The notes under the pieces were generated by a model, which was given only the letters and a program-made list of their open reading frames with translations, made no database searches and was not told where the DNA came from. Positions 15,367-24,498 of a DNA stretch of 54,222 bases are shown here, piece after piece; position 1 is the first letter of the stretch, and the number at the start of each line of letters is the position of its first letter. The translations under genes and the position numbers were made by a program. The DNA comes from Clostridia bacterium (lineage in GTDB: Bacteria; Bacillota; Clostridia; Christensenellales; Aristaeellaceae): assembly GCA_017541205.1 (NCBI GenBank), contig JAFXZO010000100.1, positions 1 through 54,222 of the forward strand, in the 5' to 3' direction.

Positions 15367-15395
15367 TTGTTCACCGCCCTGAAAGATGGTAAGAT
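15367..15395 (+). promoter_or_regulatory. probable promoter of the L,D-transpeptidase
   Basis: TTGTTC (15367-15372), 17 bases, TAAGAT (15390-15395), 43 bases before the start codon and nine bases after the WalR-box-like repeat. Confidence 0.55.
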
Positions 15396-15438
15396 AGGCA
15401 CGTGAACTGAATTATGCAGTAAGGAGCTATCTGGCTTT

Positions 15439-17184
15439 ATGCGGAAACACTTTTTGCCCCTCGCAATCGCTTTGGCGCTTATTTTTTCTTTATCAGCCGC
15501 CTCAGCCCAGGAGCTGGGCTTTACGGTGACGCCCGAAAACATGCGCCCCGGGAAAATGGAAAGGATCAGTTTTTCTTCCTCCGCTGCGGGCCCGGTGAGC
15601 CTGGAGCTAAAGCGCCTGGACGGCGAAACCTTTTGCGTGATCCGCTCCCAGGTGGAAGCGGCCGCGGGCGAAAACCATTTGACCTGGGACGGCATGGATG
15701 AGATGGGCGTTCCGATCCCCGCCGGGGAATACCTGCTTTCTCTGACGTGTGGGGAAGTTAGCGTGACCCAGCCCGTTTCCATCGGCGATCCGAGCCCCAT
15801 GATCCTCTCCCTCTTGGCGGACAACGCTTTCATATTGGGCGAAAAATGGTCCTTTACCGTGGAAGTGAACCAGCCCGGCACGCTGACCGTGCGCGTCAAG
15901 AACGCCGAAGGCGCCTGGACGGAGATCATTTCCCAGGAAATTCCGGCCGGCGAAAGCTCTTTTTCCTGGGATGGAAAGCTGGACGGCAAGGAAATCGAAG
16001 AAGGCGCATATTCGGCCCAGTTTATCCTGTCCGACGCCGCCGGCTTTTCCGGCACGGCGCGGCAGGTATCCTTCAAAGCCCGGAGCCTGACTTCCTCCGC
16101 CGCTGTCAGCGTGGGCCAGCCTGCCGACGCGGCGGAGCGCATCGTGCTCCCCGGGCACCCGATTTCCGATACGGAAAACAATTATTGGACCCTGCCGATC
16201 GGAGAGATGGACGAAGAAGCGATTTGGAATGTGATGATGCAGCCCATGGTGGTGATCGACGGCAACCAGAAGGACGTGTACCGCCTGCGTAAAACGCCGG
16301 ACAATTCTTCCTCCGCCGATAACATCGTAGGCGAAATCACTTACGCTTCGCAGGGCCTGCATATCCTGGAAACCCGCGACGACGGATGGACGCTTGTGGA
16401 GGCGTATAATTCCTCCTACGGCCCGAACTGCGCCAGCCGCAGGGGCTACGGCGTTACGGATGATCTGATCCGGGGCTATGTGAAAACCTCCCTGCTCAAG
16501 ACCGTCACCCCGCGCACGGATTACGCCCTCCTGATCGATAAGCTGAACCAGACGATGTATATTTTCTCCGAAGGGAAATGCATCGGGACCCTGCTTGTAT
16601 CCACCGGCCTCAACAACGAAAAGCAATCCTGGAATGAAACGCCCGCCGGTGAATTCGTGATGATCAGCAAAATGGGCGGCTTTGCCGCGGGCAATCTCTG
16701 GTGCGCCTACGGCATGCGCGTCAACGGCGGCTGCGCGATCCATGAGGTCCCCTATATCGGCGATAACGATACCCCTGCGGACCGGCGCGATTATTCCTCC
16801 ACTGTCAAGCAGCTGGGCAAAAAGGCCAGCCACGGCTGCATCCGCGTTCAGAAAGCGGCCAATGAGCAGGGGCAGAACATCAAGTGGCTTTGGGAAAACC
16901 TGAAGGTGAACACCAAGGTCCTCATCTGGGACGACACCGGCCGCATCCGTCCCTATCCCGTCGCGGATGATTACGCTTTGTACTATAATCCGAACGGCGG
17001 AAAGTATTACCACGAAAACCAGTATTGCCCAAGCGTCCGCGATCGCTTCCTGCCCCTGACGGCTTTCACCTATGGCGAATTGGATACCGGATCGTTCGCG
17101 AAGCTGACGCCCTGCTCAAAGTGCACGACGCTCATGCGCAAAAGCGAGATCGACGCCATGAACAAGGCGCTCAACGGGCAGTGA
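15439..17184 (+). CDS. L,D-transpeptidase with FlgD-like Ig repeats
   Basis: 581 residues, exported (signal peptide about 1-23, ending SAASAQ). Two FlgD-like Ig domains follow (about 25-115 and 125-215); each ends with the Trp-Asp-Gly motif, as in HLTWDGMDEMGVPIPAGEY and SFSWDGKLDGKEIEEGAY. An SH3-like region with GEITYASQGLHILE follows at about 290-350, then the YkuD catalytic domain (about 365-495) with ASHGCIRVQKAAN, where Cys467 of H-G-C-I-R is the nucleophile and the upstream His is in GGCAIHEVPY. The C-terminus has a small four-cysteine segment (CPSV near residue 530, CSKC near 561) that may bind metal. L,D-transpeptidases make 3-3 peptidoglycan cross-links or attach proteins to the wall. 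Single gene with its own promoter. Confidence 0.92.
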   Translation: MRKHFLPLAIALALIFSLSAASAQELGFTVTPENMRPGKMERISFSSSAAGPVSLELKRLDGETFCVIRSQVEAAAGENHLTWDGMDEMGVPIPAGEYLLSLTCGEVSVTQPVSIGDPSPMILSLLADNAFILGEKWSFTVEVNQPGTLTVRVKNAEGAWTEIISQEIPAGESSFSWDGKLDGKEIEEGAYSAQFILSDAAGFSGTARQVSFKARSLTSSAAVSVGQPADAAERIVLPGHPISDTENNYWTLPIGEMDEEAIWNVMMQPMVVIDGNQKDVYRLRKTPDNSSSADNIVGEITYASQGLHILETRDDGWTLVEAYNSSYGPNCASRRGYGVTDDLIRGYVKTSLLKTVTPRTDYALLIDKLNQTMYIFSEGKCIGTLLVSTGLNNEKQSWNETPAGEFVMISKMGGFAAGNLWCAYGMRVNGGCAIHEVPYIGDNDTPADRRDYSSTVKQLGKKASHGCIRVQKAANEQGQNIKWLWENLKVNTKVLIWDDTGRIRPYPVADDYALYYNPNGGKYYHENQYCPSVRDRFLPLTAFTYGELDTGSFAKLTPCSKCTTLMRKSEIDAMNKALNGQ

Positions 17185-17347
17185 AACCGTCGCTTTTCCT
17201 GTGATTTATGCACAGAACGCCATAGGCTTTCATTGCTGCGCCGGGCCAAATCCTGCCAGATGGTCCATTCGATTTGTATAAAAATCATGCGCAGAATGCG
17301 ATATCTTCAATCCGCGTAAAGAAAATTGTATTTTTTCCATTCCCCCC

Positions 17348-17376
17348 TTGCCTTTTTCGCATGATGATGGTATCAT
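17348..17376 (+). promoter_or_regulatory. probable promoter of the ferredoxin gene
   Basis: TTGCCT (17348-17353), 17 bases, TATCAT (17371-17376), 44 bases before the ferredoxin start. The rest of the gap from 17185 shows no gene or obvious terminator for the L,D-transpeptidase. Confidence 0.6.
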
Positions 17377-17389
17377 AAACAAGACGTGA

Positions 17390-17590
<201 letters not shown>

Positions 17591-17607
17591 TTTACTGGGC
17601 TGATGCG

Positions 17608-17636
17608 AAACCGTCAGGCTTTCCTGGCGGTTTTTC
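17608..17636 (+). terminator. rho-independent terminator of the ferredoxin gene
   Basis: AAACCGTCAGG and CCTGGCGGTTT form an 11-base stem with one G-T pair and a four-base loop, followed by a T run. Confidence 0.85.
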
Positions 17637-17722
17637 ATTATGCTTTTTTCCATAACATGCCTGTTTTCGATCATTTTTGCAATCTTTTTTGTTCTTTTCA
17701 CGAACGGATTTTCATGGAACAC

Positions 17723-17751
17723 TTTCCATTTTTCCGGATCTATGTTATAAT
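17723..17751 (+). promoter_or_regulatory. probable promoter of yerC-pcrA
   Basis: TTTCCA (17723-17728), 17 bases, TATAAT (17746-17751), about 60 bases before the YerC-like gene. Confidence 0.55.
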
Positions 17752-17813
17752 TATACCCGGAAAATATGATGTGACGCTGATTTGCCCTTCGCGGATGGAA
17801 GAGAGGGATGCGT

Positions 17814-18107
17814 ATGACCCATGACGATATGACGCACCTGCTGGAAGCGATCCTGTCCCTGAAAAGCAAGGAAGAATTGGAGCGCTTTTTTACCGATCTG
17901 TGTACGATCCAGGAAATCAACAGCATGGTCCAGCGCTATGAAGTCGCCCTTCAGCTCGACCAGGGCCTGACTTATGCGCAAATCGCCGCTGTCACCCATG
18001 CCAGCACGGCCACCATCAGCCGCGTCAACCGCAGCCTCGTATACGGCGAGGAAGGATACCGTACAGCCATCGAGCGGATGCGGAAACAGGAAAACGAGGA
18101 TCTATGA
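17814..18107 (+). CDS. YerC/YecD TrpR-related protein
   Basis: About 97 residues, all helical, with a TrpR-type helix-turn-helix in the second half: QGLTYAQIAAVTHASTATIS followed by RVNRSLVYGEEGY. The N-terminal half (LLEAILSLKSKEELERFFTD) is the family's dimerisation region. I prefer ATG 17814 to 17808 because GAGAGGG lies six bases before it. YerC proteins are DNA-binding regulators of unknown ligand that in Firmicutes typically precede pcrA; here the stop overlaps the pcrA start (ATGA), so both are made from one message. Confidence 0.93.
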   Translation: MTHDDMTHLLEAILSLKSKEELERFFTDLCTIQEINSMVQRYEVALQLDQGLTYAQIAAVTHASTATISRVNRSLVYGEEGYRTAIERMRKQENEDL

Positions 18108-20380
18108 TTGACTTAAACGTACTCAACCCCATGCAGAGACGCGCAGCGGAAACGCTTGAGGGGCCCCTGCTTATTCTGGCCGGCGCGGGCAGCGGAAAAA
18201 CCCGTACGCTCACCTACCGCATCGCCAACCTGATCGACCATGGCGTTAAGCCATGGCATATTCTTGCGCTCACGTTCACCAATAAAGCCGCCCGCGAGAT
18301 GCGCGGCCGGGTGGTCCGCCTGGTTGGCGAGGAAGCGGAAGAGATGTGGATCGGCACGTTCCATTCCATGTGCGTGCGCATCCTGCGCCGCGATATCGAA
18401 AAGCTTGGATATCAGCGTTCCTTTACCATCTATGATGAGGACGATCAGCTGCGCGTGGTTAAGGAAGCCGTCAAGATCCTGGGCATGGATGAAAACCGCA
18501 TCCCGCCCAAGGAAATCAGGGCAAGAATCAGCGCGGCGAAAAACAAGATGCTCTCGCCTGACGAATGGTTTCAGGAATCCCTTAAGGATTATCAGGCGCA
18601 GCAGTTTTATGATCTCTATTCCTACTACGAAGAAAAACTGAAGCTCAGCAACGCCCTGGACTTTGACGATCTGCTGCTGCGCACGCTGCATTTGTTTTTG
18701 GATCATCCGCCGGTGCTTGATTACTACCGCCAGCGCTTTCAATACGTGCTGGTGGACGAGTACCAGGATACGAACCCCGCGCAGTACAGCTTTGTGGAGC
18801 TTTTGACCAAGGAAAGCCGCAATCTTTGCGTGGTCGGGGACGACGACCAGTCCATCTATGGCTGGCGCGGGGCGGATATCCGCAACATCCTGGATTTTGA
18901 AACGGATTATCCGGATACGAAGGTCATCAAGCTGGAACAGAACTACCGCTCCACCGCCAACATCCTGGACGCCGCCAATCAGGTGATCGCCCATAACGCG
19001 GGCAGAAAAGAAAAGACGCTGTGGACTCAGGAAGAACCCGGCGAAAAAATCCATCTGTACAGCGCCGGCGACGAACGGGAGGAAGCGGCATGGATCTGCG
19101 AGCGCGTGCGCAAGCTGCAGCGCGGCGGCGTGCCTTATTCCCAGATCGCCGTGCTCTACCGCATGCACGCCCAAAGCCGCGTGCTGGAAGAAATGTTCAC
19201 CCGTGCCGGGATCCCGTATAAGATTTTCGGCGGCACCCGGTTCTATGACCGCAAAGAGATCCGGGACGCGCTGGCTTATCTGCGCGTGATCGTGAACCCT
19301 GCGGACGATGTTTCGCTGCTTCGCATCATCAACACGCCCAAACGCTCTATCGGCGATTCCACCGTGGCCATACTGCAGGAGTATGCGAGGCAGGAGGAAC
19401 TTCCGCTCTTTTCCGCGCTCAACGAGCCGCCGGATACGCTGTCTTCCAGGCCGCTCAAATGCATATCGGAATTCGCCCTTCTTTTGATGCGGCTGACTGC
19501 GCTTAAGGATACCATGTCCCTGTGCCAATTCGTGGAAACGATGCTGGATGAAACGGGGCTCAAAGCGCAGTTTGAAATCGACGGGAGCGAGGAAGCGCTC
19601 ACGCGCCTTGAAAACCTGATGGAATTCGTTGGCGCGGCAAAGGAATTTGAGGCGCAGAGCCAGGATAAATCCCTGGAAGCGTTTTTGGAAAACGTGGCGC
19701 TGGTAACGGATCTGGATCAGCAGGAGGAAGCGCCGCAGTATGTCACGCTCATGACGCTGCACAGCGCAAAAGGCCTGGAATATGACGTCGTCTTCATTTC
19801 CGGCATGGAGGAGGGCATATTCCCCTCCATGCGCGCCGCTGCGGACGAGGGACGCATGGAAGAGGAGCGCCGTCTTTGCTACGTGGGCATTACCAGGGCG
19901 AAGAAACGGCTGTATCTCTCCTTTGCCCGCCGCCGCACCATCTTTAACCAGATAACGCACAATCCGCCTTCTTCGTTCTTAAAGGAGATCCCAAGCCGTC
20001 TTTTGATCGATGAATGGGCGGAAGCGAACCGCCGCAGCTTTACCCAGGATAAGCAGAGCGCCCCCGCCGCGCCCAGGCGGGAGAAGCCAAGGAACTTAAG
20101 CTTTGGCACGCCCGGCATGACGGCCGGCTCCCGGGGCCCGCTGAACATCCCCGGCGTTCAGAAGGGCTTTGTGCCTTCCGCCGCGCGCGAGGGAATGCCG
20201 AACGTGATGAACCAGATGTTCCGTCCGGGCGATCATGTGCTGCACAGGAAATTTGGCGAAGGCACGGTCCAGGAGGTGCGCGGGAGCGGGAGGGACGCCC
20301 GCATCCAAATCACGTTTACCGCCTACGGGACCAAGGAGTTTTCCCTGTCGATCGCGCCGATCGTGAAAATCGAAGAATAA
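18104..20380 (+). CDS. pcrA: UvrD/PcrA-type superfamily 1 DNA helicase
   Basis: 758 residues, a 3'-5' helicase of the PcrA group. Motif I GAGSGKTRTLTYRI (about 26-39), Ia ALTFTNKAAREMRGRV, II VDEYQDTNPAQY (about 218-229), III GDDDQSIYGWRGADI (about 245-259), IV LEQNYRS, V LMTLHSAKGLEYDVVF and VI CYVGITRAKKRLYLSF (about 590-605) are all present. The C-terminal extension ends in a PcrA-type Tudor-like domain (FRPGDHVLHRKFGEGTV). PcrA acts in nucleotide excision and mismatch repair and clears RecA and RNA polymerase conflicts. It is followed by a terminator and then ligA, the usual Firmicutes neighbour. Confidence 0.97.
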   Translation: MIDLNVLNPMQRRAAETLEGPLLILAGAGSGKTRTLTYRIANLIDHGVKPWHILALTFTNKAAREMRGRVVRLVGEEAEEMWIGTFHSMCVRILRRDIEKLGYQRSFTIYDEDDQLRVVKEAVKILGMDENRIPPKEIRARISAAKNKMLSPDEWFQESLKDYQAQQFYDLYSYYEEKLKLSNALDFDDLLLRTLHLFLDHPPVLDYYRQRFQYVLVDEYQDTNPAQYSFVELLTKESRNLCVVGDDDQSIYGWRGADIRNILDFETDYPDTKVIKLEQNYRSTANILDAANQVIAHNAGRKEKTLWTQEEPGEKIHLYSAGDEREEAAWICERVRKLQRGGVPYSQIAVLYRMHAQSRVLEEMFTRAGIPYKIFGGTRFYDRKEIRDALAYLRVIVNPADDVSLLRIINTPKRSIGDSTVAILQEYARQEELPLFSALNEPPDTLSSRPLKCISEFALLLMRLTALKDTMSLCQFVETMLDETGLKAQFEIDGSEEALTRLENLMEFVGAAKEFEAQSQDKSLEAFLENVALVTDLDQQEEAPQYVTLMTLHSAKGLEYDVVFISGMEEGIFPSMRAAADEGRMEEERRLCYVGITRAKKRLYLSFARRRTIFNQITHNPPSSFLKEIPSRLLIDEWAEANRRSFTQDKQSAPAAPRREKPRNLSFGTPGMTAGSRGPLNIPGVQKGFVPSAAREGMPNVMNQMFRPGDHVLHRKFGEGTVQEVRGSGRDARIQITFTAYGTKEFSLSIAPIVKIEE

Positions 20381-20394
20381 TCATTCAACCAGGC

Positions 20395-20437
20395 AGTGCG
20401 GGGGTTCTTTCCGGCATGAAAGGCTCCCGCGCTTTTT
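20395..20437 (+). terminator. terminator between pcrA and ligA
   Basis: AGTGCGGG and CCCGCGCT pair (one G-T pair) across a 23-base loop with further weak pairing, followed by five T. It may be partial, since no separate ligA promoter is evident. Confidence 0.55.
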
Positions 20438-20456
20438 GAAACAGGAGGGAAATAGG

Positions 20457-22430
20457 ATGGAGCACCCCACGGACATGCGGCAGCTGGTCGATTATCTGAA
20501 CAAAACGGCTCACGCTTATTATGTGCTGGATAACCCGCTGATTTCGGATAAGGAATGGGATCAGCTGTACAATCAACTGCTGGCCATGGAAAAGGAAACC
20601 GGCGTCGTCCTTCCCGATTCTCCCTCCCGCAGGGTTGGCGGCGAACCGCTCGCCGCGTTTCGCCAGCATCGGCACATCACCCGTTTATGGAGCATGGACA
20701 AGGCCCAGAGCGAGGACGAGCTCAACGCCTGGTTCGACCGGACGGAGAAGCTGTGGGCGCAGGGCGAAAACCTGCCGAGGCTTTCCTACGGCGTGGAATA
20801 CAAGTTTGACGGGCTGACGCTGAACCTGACCTACGATCAGGGCGTACTGGTGGAAGCCGCCACCCGCGGCAACGGCGAGGTTGGCGAAGCCATCCTGCCC
20901 CAGGCAAGGACGGTCAAAAATGTGCCCCTTTCCATTCCCTGGAAGGGCAAGATCGAGGTGCAGGGCGAATGCATCATGCGTTTGAGCGCGCTTGAAAAAT
21001 ACAATCAAACAGCGCAGGAACCGTTAAAGAACGCCCGGAACGCCGCCGCGGGCGCGCTGAGGAACCTGGACCCCGCCGTGACCGCCAGCCGCAACCTGAA
21101 CGCCTTTTTTTATCAGGTGGGCACCATCCAGGACGCGCCGTTTTCGGATCAGGTGGGCATGGTGAAATTCCTGAAAGACCAGGGCTTTCCGATCAGCCCC
21201 TATTTCCAGGTGGCGGACAGCCGCCAGGAAGCCATGGCCCTGATCCGGCAGATCGAGGAAGCGCGGCCCGGGCTGGATTTCCTGATCGACGGTGCGGTTG
21301 TGAAGGTGATGGACCAGCGCACGCGGGAATGGATGGGGTATACGGACAAATTCCCGCGCTGGGCCGTCGCGTATAAATTCGCGGCGGAGGAAAGCACGGC
21401 CACCCTGGAGAGCGTCACCTGGGAGCTTGGGCGCACCGGAAAGCTGACGCCGCTCGCCCACGTATCGCCGGTGGATTTTTCCGGGGTCACGGTGAAAAAG
21501 GCGACGCTCAATAACCTGGGCGATATTCAAAGAAAGCGCCTTACCCTGGGCTGCCGGGTCTGGATCCGGCGCTCCAACGACGTGATCCCGGAAATCATGG
21601 GATGCGTGGAGGAGGACCGGTTGGGCGAAGCGATCCTGCCGCCCGAACGCTGCCCCGCCTGCGGAGGAGAGCTCACCTGGCGCGGCGCGCATCTATACTG
21701 CCTGAACCGGGAGAGCTGCCGTCCGCAGGCTGTGGCGCGGCTTGCGCACTTTGCTTCCCGGGACGCGCTGGATATTACCGGCTTCTCCGAAAAAACGGCG
21801 GATCTGTTGTATGATAAGCTCTCTGTCCGCGACCCGGCCGACCTTTACCGGCTGACCGCCGCGCAATTGCAGAGCTTGGACGGATTCCAGGATAAACGCG
21901 CCCAGAACCTGCTGGACGCTCTGGAAGCAAGCAAGCATTGCCCGCTGTCCAAATTCCTGCTTGCGATCGGGATCCCCAACATTGGCCGCCGTACGGCGCG
22001 CGATCTTTCCTCCGTCTTTGGCAGCCTGGAAAAAGTGCGTTCCGCTTCCCTGGAAGAACTGACGGCCATCGATGAGATCGGCGAGATCGTGGCCCAAAGC
22101 GTAGTGGACTTCTTTTCCTTCCCTGAAAACCAGCGCATGATCGACCGTCTTCTTTCCGCGGGCGTCGCTCCGCAGCCGGAGGAAAACGCAAAGGGCGGCG
22201 CTTTCCAGGACATGACCCTTGTCGTGACCGGCACGCTTCCCACCTTTTCCCGCCAGCAGGCGGAAGAATTCATTCGCCAAAACGGCGGAACGGCGTCGGG
22301 ATCCGTCAGCAGGAAAACGAGCTTTGTGGTGGCGGGCGAAAACGCGGGCAGCAAGCTGACCAAGGCGCAGGCCTTGGGCATCCCCGTCATCAGCGAAGAA
22401 GAACTGAGGAAAATGGCCCAAAACGGTTGA
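20457..22430 (+). CDS. ligA: NAD-dependent DNA ligase
   Basis: 657 residues from ATG 20457, which has AGGAGG eight bases upstream (the in-frame Met at 20436 does not). Domain Ia with HAYYVLDNPLISDKEWDQLY (about 17-36), nucleotidyltransferase domain with the adenylated lysine in VEYKFDGLTLNLTY (about Lys115; the usual text is PKxDGLA, so this is a sequence variant), OB fold, four-cysteine zinc finger (CPACGGEL, then YCLNRESC), helix-hairpin-helix repeats (DEIGEIVAQSV) and a C-terminal BRCT domain beginning near DMTLVVTGTL. It seals nicks in replication and repair. It follows pcrA as in many Firmicutes. Confidence 0.97.
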   Translation: MEHPTDMRQLVDYLNKTAHAYYVLDNPLISDKEWDQLYNQLLAMEKETGVVLPDSPSRRVGGEPLAAFRQHRHITRLWSMDKAQSEDELNAWFDRTEKLWAQGENLPRLSYGVEYKFDGLTLNLTYDQGVLVEAATRGNGEVGEAILPQARTVKNVPLSIPWKGKIEVQGECIMRLSALEKYNQTAQEPLKNARNAAAGALRNLDPAVTASRNLNAFFYQVGTIQDAPFSDQVGMVKFLKDQGFPISPYFQVADSRQEAMALIRQIEEARPGLDFLIDGAVVKVMDQRTREWMGYTDKFPRWAVAYKFAAEESTATLESVTWELGRTGKLTPLAHVSPVDFSGVTVKKATLNNLGDIQRKRLTLGCRVWIRRSNDVIPEIMGCVEEDRLGEAILPPERCPACGGELTWRGAHLYCLNRESCRPQAVARLAHFASRDALDITGFSEKTADLLYDKLSVRDPADLYRLTAAQLQSLDGFQDKRAQNLLDALEASKHCPLSKFLLAIGIPNIGRRTARDLSSVFGSLEKVRSASLEELTAIDEIGEIVAQSVVDFFSFPENQRMIDRLLSAGVAPQPEENAKGGAFQDMTLVVTGTLPTFSRQQAEEFIRQNGGTASGSVSRKTSFVVAGENAGSKLTKAQALGIPVISEEELRKMAQNG

Positions 22431-22453
22431 ATTGGTATTCCTATCAAAAAAGC

Positions 22454-22481
22454 TTGACAGGGATATGAATGCCTGTATAAT
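22454..22481 (+). promoter_or_regulatory. strong sigma-A-type promoter after ligA
   Basis: TTGACA (22454-22459), 16 bases, TATAAT (22476-22481). It drives the unknown gene at 22590 and probably the coupled pseudouridine synthase and HAD genes. Confidence 0.75.
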
Positions 22482-22589
22482 TTGTAGAGAAAGGCTTGCC
22501 GGATCCTGCCGCGGATCTGGCGCATACGAAAGAAAAAGCCTTGGTGACCCCGGTAAAAAATTACCCAAATGAAAGGGGAGAGGCGGGAA

Positions 22590-23630
22590 TTGTTCAGGAT
22601 AAGCGCGTGCCGCGTGGAACGCTGGTGCGATAAAACGATGAGCGTGATGCGGGAAAGGCAATTGGAAGCGTGCCAGGATCGGCTGTACCGCTGCCCCGCT
22701 TCCAGCATATTCGGGGATTTATACGAGGATGAATTCCAGAATTTATTCCGCTTTTCCTTTTACGCGCATGAAATCAAGACCCATGTGCCGGACCAGAAGG
22801 AGCTTTGCCATCTGGTGAAAAAACGTATCGCCCGGGAGGCGTGCTTCCTATCGCCCCGGGAGGATGATTTAATCAAGCGCATCCTCATGGGCGGCGGCGA
22901 AGCGTACCTGAACGACTGGGACGAGATCAGCGCGGCGGAAGCCCTGATTTCCCGCCTGTGGTGCACCCTGCAGATCGTGGATGAGGATGACGCCCGGCTG
23001 TGCCTTGCCAAGGACCTGATACATCCGATCACGGACGCCATGCTGTCCGCGGATTATGTGAAGGCCCGGCAGCGTCTGTTTTCCTTTGACGCGACGCTTA
23101 ACAGCCTCTTGTACCTCTCCGGTTTCCTGCACGCCTCCGTGCCCATGACCCACTATTTCCGCATGGAGAGCGATCAGGCCGATACGGAAACGGCCATCAT
23201 GATTTCCCGATATCTGCGCGCGGCGTTTGATTATACGGAAACCGTGGAAGGGGAGATCCTGCTTCTGCATCCCGGTCTGGCTGACCCGGATCATCTGCTT
23301 TCCTCCCTGTCCGCCATGAAGCCGACCGAAGTACATCTGACCAGGGAAATGATGCTGGGCGGCATGAACGGCATTTTGCAGGAAGAGGTAGCCTCCTGCG
23401 AAGCGATGCGCGGCGCTTTATCCAACGCCGTGCGGCCCGAATACGGCGAAGAAGAAGCGCTGGAGGATCTGCGAATGATGGCCAAGCAGGGCGCGAGCCT
23501 TCGGGAAATGCGCGAGGTCATGGAATCCATGCTCTGCGTGCTTCCGACGCCCCGCATGCTGGACGCCCTGCGCCAATTGCATTTGCAGACGGTGAGATGG
23601 CTCGGCATGCCATCGGCGGTGCTGAACTGA
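22590..23630 (+). CDS. unrecognised cytoplasmic protein, about 346 aa
   Basis: I do not recognise a family. The likely start is TTG 22590, because AGGGGAG ends nine bases before it; an in-frame ATG at 22569 overlaps that ribosome site and has none of its own. The protein is mostly helical, has no signal peptide or membrane span, is acidic, and carries several cysteines near its N-terminus (CRVERWC, then ACQDRLYRC), which could bind metal but show no standard spacing. The middle reads like repeated helical pairs (LARKDLI, AEALISRLW). It has its own strong promoter and overlaps the pseudouridine synthase start by one base (TGATG), so the two are translationally coupled. Confidence 0.85.
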   Translation: MFRISACRVERWCDKTMSVMRERQLEACQDRLYRCPASSIFGDLYEDEFQNLFRFSFYAHEIKTHVPDQKELCHLVKKRIAREACFLSPREDDLIKRILMGGGEAYLNDWDEISAAEALISRLWCTLQIVDEDDARLCLAKDLIHPITDAMLSADYVKARQRLFSFDATLNSLLYLSGFLHASVPMTHYFRMESDQADTETAIMISRYLRAAFDYTETVEGEILLLHPGLADPDHLLSSLSAMKPTEVHLTREMMLGGMNGILQEEVASCEAMRGALSNAVRPEYGEEEALEDLRMMAKQGASLREMREVMESMLCVLPTPRMLDALRQLHLQTVRWLGMPSAVLN

Positions 23631-24481
23631 TGCGTATTTACGAAGCAAACGGAACGGAAAAATCGGAGGGCATGCGTCTGGGACAATATGTAGCCCAGGC
23701 CATGCCCCTTTTGCCTGTCCATGTGGTGAGAGACGCGTTTGACCGCCGCGATGTGAAGATCGATGGGAGGCGGGCGGGCCGCGACGAAATCGTGCATGCC
23801 GGATGCTCGGTGCGGCTTTATACCAATTTTGAGGCAGCGCTTCCCGTCGTCTTTGAGGACGAAAACATCCTTTTGGTCAACAAGCCCGCGGGCGTCACCT
23901 GCGATCAGGACGAATGGGGCGGCATGACGGTGCTTTCCCTGACGGCGGAACGGGCGAAAGGCGCGTATCAGCCCCGGCTGTGCCATCGGCTGGACAACCA
24001 AACCTGCGGCCTTCTGCTGCTTTGCAAAAACGATGAAAGCGAGCGGCTTTTGCTGGACGCTTTCCGCGACAGGAAAATGGAAAAGATTTACGAATGCCTG
24101 GCACGCGGGGAAATGCGGCCTCCGGCGGAAACCAAGACGGCCTTCCTCATCAAGGACGCAAAAAAGGCCGCGGTCAGGATCGTGACGCACGAAACGCCCG
24201 GCGCGCTGCCCATCGCCACAAAATATGAAACCATGGATTTTGACGGAACGCTCTCCCGCCTTCGGGTGACGCTGCTGACCGGACGCACGCACCAGATCCG
24301 CGCGCATCTGGCCTTCCTCTCCCACCCCATTTTAGGGGATGACAAATACGGCGACAGGGCCTTGAACCGACGCCTAAAAACGACCGGGCTGAAGCTGTGC
24401 GCAACGGAGCTGACCTTCTTTGCCGGCGGTGCGCTTTCCTATCTGGACGGCAGGACTTTCCGGATCACCGCCCCATTTTGA
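23630..24481 (+). CDS. RluA family pseudouridine synthase
   Basis: 283 residues from ATG 23630, whose A is shared with the stop of the preceding gene; the upstream Met at 23597 is inside that gene. An S4-like N-terminal domain (about 12-65) is followed by the RluA catalytic domain: FEDENILLVNKPAGVTCDQD, the active-site HRLDNQTCGLLLL (catalytic Asp near residue 122; the family usually has HRLDxxTSG) and the late RLRVTLLTGRTHQIRAHLAF. It converts uridine to pseudouridine in rRNA or tRNA; the target position cannot be read from sequence. It is followed after 17 bases by the HAD gene. Confidence 0.95.
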   Translation: MRIYEANGTEKSEGMRLGQYVAQAMPLLPVHVVRDAFDRRDVKIDGRRAGRDEIVHAGCSVRLYTNFEAALPVVFEDENILLVNKPAGVTCDQDEWGGMTVLSLTAERAKGAYQPRLCHRLDNQTCGLLLLCKNDESERLLLDAFRDRKMEKIYECLARGEMRPPAETKTAFLIKDAKKAAVRIVTHETPGALPIATKYETMDFDGTLSRLRVTLLTGRTHQIRAHLAFLSHPILGDDKYGDRALNRRLKTTGLKLCATELTFFAGGALSYLDGRTFRITAPF

Positions 24482-24498
24482 CGATAAGGAGCTTGAGC

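Noticed and set aside
18113-19960. Long minus-strand frame opposite pcrA (615 codons)
   Set aside because: Antisense shadow of an unmistakable helicase gene; sequence is low in recognisable structure.
20798-20820. Ligase active site KFDGLT instead of KxDGLA as a sign of inactivation
   Set aside because: The catalytic lysine, Asp and Gly are kept and all other domains are intact; this is ordinary variation.
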